DNA of 64,000 bases, from assembly GCF_004571075.1 (NCBI RefSeq), contig NZ_SPQP01000011.1:1-64000 (forward strand), given 5' to 3'. The stretch is from Blastococcus sp. TF02A-35. GTDB taxonomy: Bacteria; Actinomycetota; Actinomycetes; Mycobacteriales; Geodermatophilaceae. Each line of letters opens with the position of its first letter. Positions within the stretch are counted from its first letter, which is position 1. A program made the position numbers and the translations under genes. Positions 13,656 to 22,233 of this stretch are shown here, one piece after another. The notes under the pieces are model-generated. The model did not search any database. It had not been told where the DNA came from and worked only from the letters and a program-made list of their open reading frames with translations.

Positions 13656-15338
13656 TTAGTAAGGCGCTCCGCCGACTGGCGCGACAATCACCTGAATTTC
13701 CAAAGGATCACCGAGAATCTGTCGCGCTACGTGGTGCAGGATGCCTTTGTGGATCTCATCATTCAGCCTTAGGGCCAAAGCCGCTGAAGTCACCGTAAGT
13801 TTGAGGACACCGTTCGAGGCTTGCGTGGCTCTTGCTTGCCGGAGTAGCGCCTCTGCCGTGCGGCTGCCCTGTCGAACTGCGCTCAGGAGCTCTGGCCAGC
13901 GCGGAACTTCGACGGGTGGCGTCGCACGCTCAAACAAGGGCTTGTGGCGCTCCTCCGGAGGTACGGCTCTTCTGTCGTTCGCCAGCGGCACGAGTGGCCG
14001 AGTGGGCGGGCGGTCCGGTTCCGCCTTCTCAGTGGTCGTCAGGGGCGTTGCAGCAGTAAGTGCAATGAGCCGTGTGGCTTCCGTCGAGCTTAAATGCGAC
14101 GGTGCTGTTGTAGGGGACGGAGCGACAGGTGTCCGCGACCTCTTGTGCGGGTCGACATGTTCAGGTCGTGAGTCGGCCATCTGAAGACGCCGCTCTAGCC
14201 GTTCCAGTCGGCCCACCACCGTGTCGGCCGAGTAGTTGTCGACGGGCAGTAACATGCGGGCGCAAACCAGCTCGAGCAGCAGCCGGGGGGCCGTCGTCCC
14301 GCGCATCTCGGTGAGGCCCTCGTGCACCGTATCGGCCATCCGGGAGAGCGTCGCCGAGCCGAGCGCGGCGGCCTGCTGGTTCATCAGGTCCAGCCGGTCG
14401 GGCGGGCAGTCGAGCAGGTCGTTGCCGCTGGCGTCGGGGACGGCGTCGAGCACGATCAGGTCGCGCAGCCGGTCGAGCAGGTCGGTAGCGAACCGGCGCG
14501 GGTCGTGCCCGGCCTCGACGACTTGGTCGACGGCGCGGAAGACACCCGGTGCGTCGTGCGCGGCCAGCGCGTCGATGGTCTCGTCGAGCAGGGCGTCGTC
14601 GGTGACGCCGAGCAGGCTCACGGCGCTCTTGTAGGTGACGCCCTCGGGGCCGGCGCCGGCGAGCAGCTGGTCGAGAATCGAGAGCGAGTCGCGGGCCGAG
14701 CCGCCGCCGGCGCGCACCACCAGCGGGAACACGCTGGGTTCTATTCGTGCGGTCTCCACTTCGCTAATGACCTCGAGCAGTCGACGCATGATCGCCGGAG
14801 CCATGAGGCGGAAGGGGTAGTGGTGGGTGCGCGAGCGGATGGTGGGCAGCACCTTGTCCGGCTCGGTGGTGGCGAAGACGAAGACCAGGAAGTCCGGCGG
14901 CTCCTCGACCACCTTGAGCAGGGCGTTGAAGCCCTGCGTGGTGACCATGTGCGCCTCGTCGACGATGTAGACCTTGTAGCGGCTGCTCACCGGCGCGTAA
15001 AACGCGCGCTCGCGCAGGTCGCGGGCATCGTCGACACCGCCGTGGCTGGCCGCGTCGATCTCGATGACGTCGATCGAGCCGGGGCCGTCGGGCGCCAGCG
15101 AGACGCAGGAGGTGCAGACGCCGCACGGGGTGGATGTGGGCCCCTCCTCGCAGTTGAGCGAGCGGGCCAGGATGCGCGCCGAGGAGGTCTTGCCGCAGCC
15201 ACGGGGGCCGCTGAACAGGTAGGCGTGGTTGATCCGGCCGCCGTCAATGGCCTTCGCCAGCGGGGCGGTGACGTGCTCCTGCCCGACCAGCTCGGCGAAG
15301 GTCGCCGGACGGTACCTCCGGTAGAGCGCAAGAGTCAT
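13656..15338 (-). CDS. dnaX: DNA polymerase III subunit gamma/tau
   Basis: A 560-residue clamp-loader ATPase. Walker A is GPRGCGKTS (residues 44-52), the structural zinc site is Cys64, Cys72, Cys75 and Cys78, and Walker B is VDEAHM (126-131). Sensor 1 (VFATTEPDKV) and the lid (GGGSARDSLSILDQL) follow. The tau-like tail ends EIQVIVAPVGGAPY. It loads the sliding clamp and couples the replisome. The N-terminal two-thirds is strongly GC-rich. From about 14.2 kb toward the stop the composition drops to resemble the neighbouring cluster, so the 3' end may have been exchanged or relaxed. The gene is complete and in frame, so it is likely functional. Confidence 0.97.
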   Translation of the reverse strand: MTLALYRRYRPATFAELVGQEHVTAPLAKAIDGGRINHAYLFSGPRGCGKTSSARILARSLNCEEGPTSTPCGVCTSCVSLAPDGPGSIDVIEIDAASHGGVDDARDLRERAFYAPVSSRYKVYIVDEAHMVTTQGFNALLKVVEEPPDFLVFVFATTEPDKVLPTIRSRTHHYPFRLMAPAIMRRLLEVISEVETARIEPSVFPLVVRAGGGSARDSLSILDQLLAGAGPEGVTYKSAVSLLGVTDDALLDETIDALAAHDAPGVFRAVDQVVEAGHDPRRFATDLLDRLRDLIVLDAVPDASGNDLLDCPPDRLDLMNQQAAALGSATLSRMADTVHEGLTEMRGTTAPRLLLELVCARMLLPVDNYSADTVVGRLERLERRLQMADSRPEHVDPHKRSRTPVAPSPTTAPSHLSSTEATRLIALTAATPLTTTEKAEPDRPPTRPLVPLANDRRAVPPEERHKPLFERATPPVEVPRWPELLSAVRQGSRTAEALLRQARATQASNGVLKLTVTSAALALRLNDEIHKGILHHVARQILGDPLEIQVIVAPVGGAPY

Positions 15339-15510
15339 GGAGCGAGGCTACGGGTCACCATCTCTCGATCGGTCGTACTTGCCGGAGTCGAACAGCGAGC
15401 GGTATCGAGTGACCTTGACACGGGCGGACAGTCCCGAGATCGCGAAAGCCACCACCGGCCATTGCCCCTGGCTGCTTGGGCGAAGTCGACCGGCCGCCGC
15501 CTAGCCTGAC

Positions 15511-15800
15511 TGCGACATCGCCACCTACGGCATGGGCCTGGCCGCCTCGATGGGGCACTTCCTGCTCACCGTCGGCACCCCGGGCAAGCGGTACTCGCTG
15601 CCCCGCACGCGGATCATGATGCACCAGCCCTCGGCCGGCGTCGGCGGTACGCAGTGGGACATCACCATCCAGGCCGACATGCTCCGCAAGCTCAAGCGCG
15701 AGCTCAACGAGCTGCAGTCACACCACTCCGGACAGCCGGCCGAGCAGATCGAGCGCGACTCCGACCGCGACCGCTGGTTCACTCCCGAGCAGGCACTCGA
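15511..15800 (+). pseudogene. clpP fragment (internal and C-terminal part only)
   Basis: In frame from about 15511 the sequence reads CDIATYGMGLAASMGHFLL, then RIMMHQPSAG and GQPAEQIERDSDRDRWFTPEQAL. These are the nucleophile-serine (AASMG), catalytic-histidine (MHQP) and aspartate-side segments of ClpP protease. The roughly 75 residues that should precede this are missing, with a stop codon (TAG at 15502) just upstream, and the C-terminus is cut at about 15800 where another fragment begins. There is no start signal. It is a dead remnant on the strand opposite dnaX, left by a deletion or rearrangement. Confidence 0.8.
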
Positions 15801-15802
15801 GG

Positions 15803-16060
15803 GCCCTGGACCTGGCGCTCGGCCGGCTCGGTGCCCATGCAGTAGCGGTGCGGTCCTCGGCGACCGGTGAAGACTTCAGACAGACGTCCGCGGCGGGGCA
15901 GTACGAGACGACGCTCGCTGTGCACGGACTGCCGGCCGTCGCCGAAGCGGTCCGCGCCTGCTGGGCGTCGCTGCTCTCTCCCCGGGCGACTGCCTACCGG
16001 TCCCGCACCGCCCCGCCGACGAGTTGGCCATGGCGGTCATCGTCCAGCGGCGCCCAAGTA
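15803..16060 (+). pseudogene. PEP-synthase/PPDK N-terminal domain fragment
   Basis: Joined directly to the clpP fragment but in another frame: LGRLGAHAVAVRSSATGEDF, then AAGQYETTLAV and AVRACWASLLSPRATAYR. After a further frame change comes ELAMAVIVQRR. This matches the ATP-binding (PPDK_N) domain of phosphoenolpyruvate synthase or rifampin phosphotransferase-type enzymes (VRSSAT-ED, CWASLW, AVxVQR). It has no start and internal frame disruption, and fades after about 16060. It is unrelated to the intact ppdK at 53.4-56.1 kb by position and lacks that gene's start region. From about 16060 to 16358 I see no identifiable gene. Confidence 0.65.
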
Positions 16061-16358
16061 GCGTCGGAGCTGAGAACGCACCGTCGTCCCCGACGCCGAC
16101 GATCGGATCACGGGCATGGGCGAGGTGGCCTGCCCGCAGAGCTTCCCGCAGCTACGCGGCAAAGGCGGCGCCCGGCGATCCCGAGGCCCCCGCCGACAGC
16201 AACGGCGGCACTGGCCCCTGACCGCTCACTTCGTGCACAGCACAAGGCTGGCACACGGCTTGCCCTCGGGTGCGCACGGCTCAGACGCAGCAGAAGGGAC
16301 TTCGGCACCGCGGCTCAGCACACCGTTGCGGCTCCCCGTCTCGGCAGGCGGATCGGCG

Positions 16359-19300
16359 TCAGCTCGCCCGGTCGGTCCACTGTCGTCGGAAGAGGATCTC
16401 CGCCGTTCTGGGTGGCAGATCCTCCTCCACCTCGGCGTCATGATTCGCCAGGATCCGAGCGACGTAGGCGTCGGCTTCGGCTCGCTTGTCCTGAGCGTCA
16501 CAGGCGGCGACCAGGTCGAGCAGCGGCACGTCCTCGTAGCTGCTGGCCTTCAGGGCCACCTCGGCGGCGGCCGCCGCGAGCTGCGGCTGGCCGTCGGCGA
16601 GGTAGTGGGTGGCGACGGTGTGCGCCACGTCGACGACCATCGCTGCGTACTCAAGGTCCAGTCGAACGTTGTCGTCCACCAACCAGCTGTAGCCCCCAGC
16701 AGCGCCGTACCGCGGCGCGGGCAGGTCGAAGGGGCGACCGGTGACCAGGTCGAGAGCCGCGCACAGGTCGCCGATCCCGTCAGCTCCTCGGGCCAGCCCG
16801 CGGACTCGCAGTCGGCGGAACAGTTCCGCGTCGGTGAGGATGCCGTCGATCCGGTAATGCCCGGCCGCGGCGGCGGTGAGCCCGGAGGGCAGGTAGTCGG
16901 CGCCGGTCTCCGGATCGGTGCCGAGCCAGGCTCGCACGACCGAGATGGACTGGCGCACCTTCGTCTTGCCGACGATGTCCGGCTCGTGGGGCCAGATGGC
17001 GGTGGCGTAGCGCTCGCTGGTCACGCCGCCCGGGCGGGTCGCCAGGTAGGCGACGACCTCGGTGTAGAACTGCCGCCGCGGATTGCGCTCCGGCAGCGAG
17101 CTCTGGGCGCGCACCTGGACCGGGCCGAGCAGCGTCAACTTCGGTCGCGGGCAGGACGGGTCGGCCCAGTCGGCCAGGTCTTCGTCCAGGCCGGGGTCGG
17201 CGCTCTCCACCTGGCGCCGGATGTCCTCGTCGGTGGCCGGGGCCAGCGCCTGCAGGTCCTGCTCGGTCGTCGCCGCCTGGTCCAAGTAGGTCTGCGCGGG
17301 CAACGGCAGCACGGAGCTTGTCGTCGACACAGGCTTCTTCGTCGGGCCCGGCGACGGGCCGTCAGCCGCGACAGAGTCCGGTGGCTTCCGCCGCGACGTG
17401 CCTGCCGGGTCGACGCGTAGGCCGCCGCAGGCGTCGGCGTGCGCGTCCCAGGGCTCGTTTCTGTGGCTCGGCGGGACGGGCCGGTCCTCCGTGACAGACG
17501 CCAGGGCCAGCACCTGAGCCAGCTGCGCGGCCTCTTCGGCCGGGATCTGTTCGGCGATCAGCTCAAGGCTAAGTGCGGGGATGCGGAGAATCCCGTCGTC
17601 GTCGATCGTCAACCGCCAGCGGACGTCGTCGGCGAGATCGGTGTCGTGAACCAGCACCACCGCGACTGCGCTTCGGGCCGGCTGCTGCCGAATCGCAGCC
17701 ACCAGCTCGGCCAGACCGTCGCCGTCCTCGGTCGCGTCCGAGGCGATTAACAGCACGTGCGGCGCCCAGGCGTCGGCCGCGATGTCGTGCAACCGGCCTG
17801 CGAGCACGTCGGTGGCGGCAACCCGCATGGCGTCGGTGACCGACTCGAGCCGCCCGGTGAGCGCCGCAATCGCCTTGTCGAGGTCCTCGGTGTAGGTCAG
17901 CCGGTCGGGATTGATCTCGGCTAGCTCCTCGCCGAAACCGACCACGGTCACCTGCAGCATCTCCGACCAGCTGTTGTGCGCCAGCTCGGCGGCGAGGAAC
18001 CGCGCCAGGTTCAGGCAGCGCTCAGAGTCGCCGGACAGGGAGATGGCCGCGACGCGTTCCAGGTCGACGAGCCAGTGCTCTCCCGCCGCAGTGTGCCCCA
18101 CCGACGCGAGCGTCGGGAACGGTGCGAAGAAGCGTGTTCGCCGGTGCTCGTCGTACGTCAGCGGGTCGCCGCGCCGAATCGACCAGCGGGTCCCCGTTGA
18201 GTCCACGGCCCATGGCTCCGGTGCCGGCGTCGCCGGGCTCGCAAGGACCAGGGTCAGGACGTCGTCGGTTGTGCACGCCGCGACGACGTCGGGCAACCGG
18301 GCACCCTCGGCGTCGACTTGAGCTTGCACCAGGCTGCGCAGCGCTTGGTCCAGCCAGCTCACGTCAGCACTGCCAGCGCTTCCCGCCATCAGCAGGGCCC
18401 GCTCGGCGCTGAGGAGTTCGGGCGGAGTGCTGCTGATGACCCGGCCGGGACTGCGGTGGCGGAACTGTCGTCGTCGGTAGCGCAGGAGCGCAGCGAGCGA
18501 GGTACCGGCCAGGAGCAGCCCACCACCCGCGAAGGCGACCATCGGCAACTCTGATGCGCTCTCGTCCGCCGGGGCCTCGATCTGCTGGGTAGGCGACGAC
18601 TCGGCGTCCGGCGCGGCGGTTTCCGTCGGCGTCGAGGCCGGGGTGTCCGGCGCCGGCACGGACGTCGTCGGGGCTTCACCGGACGGCGGCGGGGCCGGTT
18701 CCGTCGTCGGGAGAGGCGCAGGTGCGGGCGGCATCGGTGGGCTCGGCTCGGGCTCGGGGCTGTCCACCGGCGTTGGGATGCTGAGCGTCCATCCCGGCCG
18801 GATCAACGATGGATCGGTGAAGGTCACTCCGCCCGGCTGGATGCGTCCGCGGTTCAGCTCCCAGGCGTGCGGCCAGTTCTGACCACTCCCGGTGACCTCC
18901 TCCGTGAGTTTCCACAGGGTGTCCCCCGGCTCGACGGTGACCTCCTCGGTCACGGTCGGCGCGGTGGGCTCCGCGCTGTCCCCGGCGGGCGGCAGGCCGG
19001 AAGCGTCGGATGGAAGGATCAGCACCGTGCCGGGGATGATCTCGTTGTCCGGGCCGACCGCGGTGGTGTTCAGCTCAATGATCTCCGGATAGCGCAGCGG
19101 GTCGCCCAGGTAGCGCTCGGCCAACGCCCACAGCGTGTCTCTGCGCTGGACCTGGTAGGTCTTGGACGCCGATGTCGAGGGCGCCGGATCCTCCGGTGCC
19201 GAGTACGCGGACGCCGTCTGGGTGGCTGTGACGCCGACGTCTCCTTCCGCCGCCGCCGCGGACAGGACGGCGGGCACGGTCGCGACCGGTAGTGGTGGAC

Positions 19301-19694
19301 GGGCAGCTGCGGTGCCGGACGAGGAGGCGGCGGCCAGGCTTGGGGCGACGGTCAGGCTCACGGCGACTGCGGCCACGAGCGCGGCCGCCGGCCGTTGGAA
19401 GATCCGCAGCCCCGGCAGCGGTGGAGCCGGCCGGTCGCGGACCAGCCCCCACAGCTCCGCCGCTGTCGACAGCGTGAACAGCGCCCAGCACACCCACACC
19501 CCCATAGCGAGGACGATCTGGGCGAGTCGTCCGTCGTCTCGAGCTTTCAGCGAGGTCACGACCTCGCCGAGGGACGGCAGGCTGTGCGGCACCAGCTGCA
19601 GGGCCGCGAGGAGCAGCGGAACGCCGACGACGACCGCGATGAGCACGGCCAGCGCACCCACGGCCTTGATGAGGCGGACGGCACGCGCAGTCAC
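16359..19694 (-). CDS. Membrane LysM protein with bacterial transcriptional activator domain
   Basis: About 1111 residues. The N-terminus has hydrophobic segments (LIKAVGALAVLIAVVVGVPL and two more). Two LysM-type domains follow: YQVQRRDTLWALAERYLGD and VTVEPGDTLWKLTEEVTG. A long Pro/Thr-rich linker and another membrane segment (MVAFAGGGLLLAGTSLAALL) come next. The C-terminal region resembles a BTAD/SARP-type regulator: LTLLGPVQVRAQ, a helix-turn-helix-like KTKVRQSISVVRAWLG and a TPR-like end. I placed the start at the GTG overlapping the upstream TadG-like stop (GTGA), with a GGGGAGGGG ribosome site. It closes the tad operon. It may link cell-wall binding to regulation or assembly of the pilus; which of the two is unclear. 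Confidence 0.8.
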   Translation of the reverse strand: MTARAVRLIKAVGALAVLIAVVVGVPLLLAALQLVPHSLPSLGEVVTSLKARDDGRLAQIVLAMGVWVCWALFTLSTAAELWGLVRDRPAPPLPGLRIFQRPAAALVAAVAVSLTVAPSLAAASSSGTAAARPPLPVATVPAVLSAAAAEGDVGVTATQTASAYSAPEDPAPSTSASKTYQVQRRDTLWALAERYLGDPLRYPEIIELNTTAVGPDNEIIPGTVLILPSDASGLPPAGDSAEPTAPTVTEEVTVEPGDTLWKLTEEVTGSGQNWPHAWELNRGRIQPGGVTFTDPSLIRPGWTLSIPTPVDSPEPEPSPPMPPAPAPLPTTEPAPPPSGEAPTTSVPAPDTPASTPTETAAPDAESSPTQQIEAPADESASELPMVAFAGGGLLLAGTSLAALLRYRRRQFRHRSPGRVISSTPPELLSAERALLMAGSAGSADVSWLDQALRSLVQAQVDAEGARLPDVVAACTTDDVLTLVLASPATPAPEPWAVDSTGTRWSIRRGDPLTYDEHRRTRFFAPFPTLASVGHTAAGEHWLVDLERVAAISLSGDSERCLNLARFLAAELAHNSWSEMLQVTVVGFGEELAEINPDRLTYTEDLDKAIAALTGRLESVTDAMRVAATDVLAGRLHDIAADAWAPHVLLIASDATEDGDGLAELVAAIRQQPARSAVAVVLVHDTDLADDVRWRLTIDDDGILRIPALSLELIAEQIPAEEAAQLAQVLALASVTEDRPVPPSHRNEPWDAHADACGGLRVDPAGTSRRKPPDSVAADGPSPGPTKKPVSTTSSVLPLPAQTYLDQAATTEQDLQALAPATDEDIRRQVESADPGLDEDLADWADPSCPRPKLTLLGPVQVRAQSSLPERNPRRQFYTEVVAYLATRPGGVTSERYATAIWPHEPDIVGKTKVRQSISVVRAWLGTDPETGADYLPSGLTAAAAGHYRIDGILTDAELFRRLRVRGLARGADGIGDLCAALDLVTGRPFDLPAPRYGAAGGYSWLVDDNVRLDLEYAAMVVDVAHTVATHYLADGQPQLAAAAAEVALKASSYEDVPLLDLVAACDAQDKRAEADAYVARILANHDAEVEEDLPPRTAEILFRRQWTDRAS

Positions 19695-20119
19695 GACAAC
19701 CCCTCCCCGTGGGTGACGCCGACCAGCAGTTGCGCTGTGTGGGTGCGGGTCTGGCTGACCGCAATTCCGAGCAGGGGTGTCGAGGCGGTGACGGTCACGC
19801 TGACCTCGACCACGCCGGGGCCGAGGACGTTCACCGTGCCTACCGCGCCGGCCTGCTCGAGGTAGCCGCGGGCGGCGGTCACGGCCAACGTGGCGTCCGC
19901 GCTGCCTCCGGTGGGGACCGGGCCGACCGCGATGCTGGCCGCCCGAGCCGCCTCGGCGGAGTAGGTGTCGGCCCGGTTGGCCGCCTGGATCGCCGTGCCG
20001 GCGTCCACGAGGCCGGTCACCAGGACGCTGGCGATGAGGACGATGAAGCAGAAGAGGACCGCCACCGATCCGCGCTCGTCGTCGCGGACTCGGGCGTCGG
20101 TCCGCCCCGGGCAGGTCAC
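19691..20119 (-). CDS. TadG/Rv3654c-like pilus-assembly protein
   Basis: A 142-residue protein. After the arginine/aspartate-rich start (DDERGSVAVLFCFIVLIASVLVTGLVDAG) a single N-terminal membrane helix carries the GS-type prepilin-like junction of TadE/TadG proteins. The rest is a secreted beta-rich domain. It lacks the von Willebrand domain of large TadG proteins and is closer to the short actinobacterial helicase/secretion-neighbourhood TadE-like form. The GTG start of the downstream LysM gene overlaps its stop, and its own start overlaps the stop of the TadE gene above. It probably supports Flp/Tad pilus assembly at the membrane. Confidence 0.75.
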   Translation of the reverse strand: MTCPGRTDARVRDDERGSVAVLFCFIVLIASVLVTGLVDAGTAIQAANRADTYSAEAARAASIAVGPVPTGGSADATLAVTAARGYLEQAGAVGTVNVLGPGVVEVSVTVTASTPLLGIAVSQTRTHTAQLLVGVTHGEGLS

Positions 20120-20580
20120 GACAGGTCCCGGGCGGGGTCGAGCGGGCTGGTGGCGGTGTCACGCAGGGTGCGCGAGCCGGGCAGTCCGGCCACCCCGATG
20201 TCGGACAGGTCGACGGTGCATGCCACGGTCACGGTGACCGAGGCTGGAACGCCTGGGGCACTGTCGAACCCGGTGGTGTCGACCCTCACCTGGACGTCGG
20301 CACAGTGCAGGTCCCGGTCGACCAGCGCGTCGGTGGCGCTGGCCGTGGCGACCTGTTGAGCGGCGCTGGCTGAGCGGGCGAGCGAGGCGTCTCGGGCGGC
20401 GATGCCGGCGACGCCGCTGACGCGGTCGCCGGCCAGTGCGATCCGGGCTCCGATCACCAGCATCGCGAGGATCAGGATTCCGACCGGCAGCAGGATGGCC
20501 AGCTCGACGGACTCGGAGCCGCGGTCGTCTCTCCGCGGCGGGCCGGTCGGAGCGGTGACCGGCTGCAGGCGACGGTTCAT
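20116..20580 (-). CDS. TadE-family pseudopilin (first copy)
   Basis: A 154-residue TadE-like minor pseudopilin. The processing region DDRGSESVELAILLPVGILILAMLVIGARIALAG has the invariant glutamate five residues into the helix that prepilin peptidases require. The remaining periplasm-facing domain includes a cysteine pair (LHCADVQV and VACTVDL) that could form a disulfide. It overlaps both neighbours by four bases, in the operon order TadE, TadE, TadG. TadE proteins are thought to prime or cap the Flp pilus. The family is clear from the helix. Confidence 0.85.
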   Translation of the reverse strand: MNRRLQPVTAPTGPPRRDDRGSESVELAILLPVGILILAMLVIGARIALAGDRVSGVAGIAARDASLARSASAAQQVATASATDALVDRDLHCADVQVRVDTTGFDSAPGVPASVTVTVACTVDLSDIGVAGLPGSRTLRDTATSPLDPARDLS

Positions 20581-21044
20581 GGCGAGTTCGGCGTGGTGAA
20601 GCGCTCCTTGCCGCGCGTCACTGTGACGTCGACGGTCGGGGCGAAGCCGGGCAGCGGGATCACGTTGGGCACTTCAGCGGTGACATGGACGGTGACCGTG
20701 GTGGCGGTGTCCTGTTCCTCCACCGAGTAGCGGGTGATGGTGCCGGTGCCGAGTCGGGCCAAGTATTGGTCGGCCGCTTCCTGTCCCGCTCCCCCGGCCG
20801 CGCCGCTGACGCTGGCTGCCCGCGCCCCGGCGTGCGCGGCGGCGTCGGCGGCTTCGCGGGCGAAGTACCACATCGCCAGCTGCGGCCCGGCGAGCAGCAG
20901 GGTGACGATGATCGGAAACAGGATCGCGAACTCGACGCTCGACGAACCTCGATCGCTTCCGCCACCCCGGCTCGGCCTGCCTGGACGCACCACCACATCG
21001 CACGGCGGTACCGCGGGGCGTCTCCGGGCACGGGATTCAGGCAT
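20577..21044 (-). CDS. TadE-family pseudopilin (second copy)
   Basis: A 155-residue TadE-like protein with the processing segment SDRGSSSVEFAILFPIIVTLLLAGPQLAMWYF: glycine, then a glutamate at the +5-like position, and a single hydrophobic helix. The ectodomain (YSVEEQDTATTVTVHVTAEVP) is beta-rich. I chose the ATG at 21044; the frame is open further upstream but would overlap the Flp-like gene. No clear ribosome site precedes the ATG, so the start is uncertain. It lies between the Flp-like pilin and the first TadE gene. Confidence 0.8.
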   Translation of the reverse strand: MPESRARRRPAVPPCDVVVRPGRPSRGGGSDRGSSSVEFAILFPIIVTLLLAGPQLAMWYFAREAADAAAHAGARAASVSGAAGGAGQEAADQYLARLGTGTITRYSVEEQDTATTVTVHVTAEVPNVIPLPGFAPTVDVTVTRGKERFTTPNSP

Positions 21045-21064
21045 GGCGCTGCTGGTGCGTCTCG

Positions 21065-21301
21065 CTACTGGAACAGCGCCGTCTTGCTGGCCACGAACGC
21101 CACCGCGGCGACGGTGACCGCGCCGCCGAGCGCGATGGCCAGGATGACCATGAAGGCCTTCTCGGAAGAGTCCGAGCCGCGGTCGTCGCTCACGTGCGCG
21201 GCGCGCAGCCACGCAAACGCTGTCAGGACTGCGGCGTGCACCGCCGCCCGGAGAGCCAGAACTACACGAGGGCCATGGCGACGGGTGGTGAGCTGGAACA
21301 T
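21065..21301 (-). CDS. Flp-type pilin candidate
   Basis: A 78-residue protein whose C-terminal half reads DRGSDSSEKAFMVILAIALGGAVTVAAVAFVASKTALFQ in two runs: the acidic DSSEK followed by a single hydrophobic helix, the hallmark of Flp major pilins processed just before the helix. The N-terminal 40 residues are longer than usual for Flp leaders, so the true start could be an internal GTG near the HVSDDRGSD segment. It is the only pilin-like gene in the tad operon and sits between tadC and the tadE genes, where the pilin is expected in actinobacterial loci. Confidence 0.7.
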   Translation of the reverse strand: MFQLTTRRHGPRVVLALRAAVHAAVLTAFAWLRAAHVSDDRGSDSSEKAFMVILAIALGGAVTVAAVAFVASKTALFQ

Positions 21302-21324
21302 GGGATCTCCCGTTGGTGATGTGG

Positions 21325-22233
21325 TCAGGTGCTGACGGCGAACATGCGGAGCAGGAACGGGACCAGGACGAACAAGGTCAGTCCGGTGACGAGCAGCGCC
21401 AGCGGGCGAGACATCCGCTCGCTGACCTCGTTGGCCTGGCTGCGGGCATCGGACAGTTCGGCGTGCCGGAGGGTGCGAGCGCTGGCCAGCAAGGTGTTGT
21501 AGACCGACGCCCCGTCGGCGGCCACCGCCGCGATGTCGGCCAGGCTGCGCAGCTCGGGAACCGCGAGCTCATCACCGAGGTCGCGCAGGTCGCTCCAGGG
21601 CTTGCGACCGGACAGCGCGGCGCGCCGGATCGCGCGCCGCATGCGGACGAACGGCAGGCTGCCCGAGATCTCCGCGGCCTCCTCGAGGGCCTGCTCCACC
21701 GAGCCTCGCGCCCGGCGCTCGCCGGCCACCAAGGTGAGGAAGGACTCGAGGTTGCTGCGGAACTCCGCCCGCGCCTTCCCCGCCGCCTCCCGGGCCTCGG
21801 CCGACGGGAGCAGCCATCCGACCGCAGCCAACCCCAGCCCGACGGCGCCGGGCACGACGAACGGCACCGGCATGTCGACCAGCACGGCGACGAGGCCGAG
21901 CACCGCCGGGGCGAGCAACCCGGCGAGGGCGAGGGTCAGCTTGCGCGCGGCAAGCTCACTGCGGGTCTGGCCGAGCATGGCCAGGTCGGCGTCGGAGACG
22001 CCGAGGCGTCCCTCGACCACGCGGACCATCGGCGACGGCAGCCAGGTCCACCGGTCTCCCGCCGGGTTCGACGTCGATCCCGGCGGGGGCAGGGCTCCCG
22101 CGGTCGGGCTGGCCGAGAGCTGCTCGAGCGCCGCGGTCAGCGACGGCGGCGCGGGACGCAGCGCCCGAGCCGCGAGGACGAGACCGAGCGCCACCACCAT
22201 GCCGGCCAGGGTGGCCGTCTGCAGCCCGGTCAC
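21325..22233 (-). CDS. tadC: TadC-like type II secretion F-domain membrane protein
   Basis: About 302 residues with an N-terminal and paired C-terminal membrane helices and a central T2SSF domain (FRSNLESFLTLVAGERRARGSVEQALEEAA, then PELRSLADIAAVAADGASVYNTL). Paired with TadB, it forms the inner-membrane platform that couples the TadA ATPase to pilus extrusion. The start is a GTG overlapping the TadB stop (GTGA), giving a hydrophobic start VTGLQTATLAGMV. The frame is open far upstream but that would run through TadB. Confidence 0.85.
   Translation of the reverse strand: MTGLQTATLAGMVVALGLVLAARALRPAPPSLTAALEQLSASPTAGALPPPGSTSNPAGDRWTWLPSPMVRVVEGRLGVSDADLAMLGQTRSELAARKLTLALAGLLAPAVLGLVAVLVDMPVPFVVPGAVGLGLAAVGWLLPSAEAREAAGKARAEFRSNLESFLTLVAGERRARGSVEQALEEAAEISGSLPFVRMRRAIRRAALSGRKPWSDLRDLGDELAVPELRSLADIAAVAADGASVYNTLLASARTLRHAELSDARSQANEVSERMSRPLALLVTGLTLFVLVPFLLRMFAVST

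Noticed and set aside
15532-15870. A functional small ClpP-like protease
   Set aside because: The N-terminal third is missing, there is no start signal, and the frame runs into unrelated sequence at about 15800.
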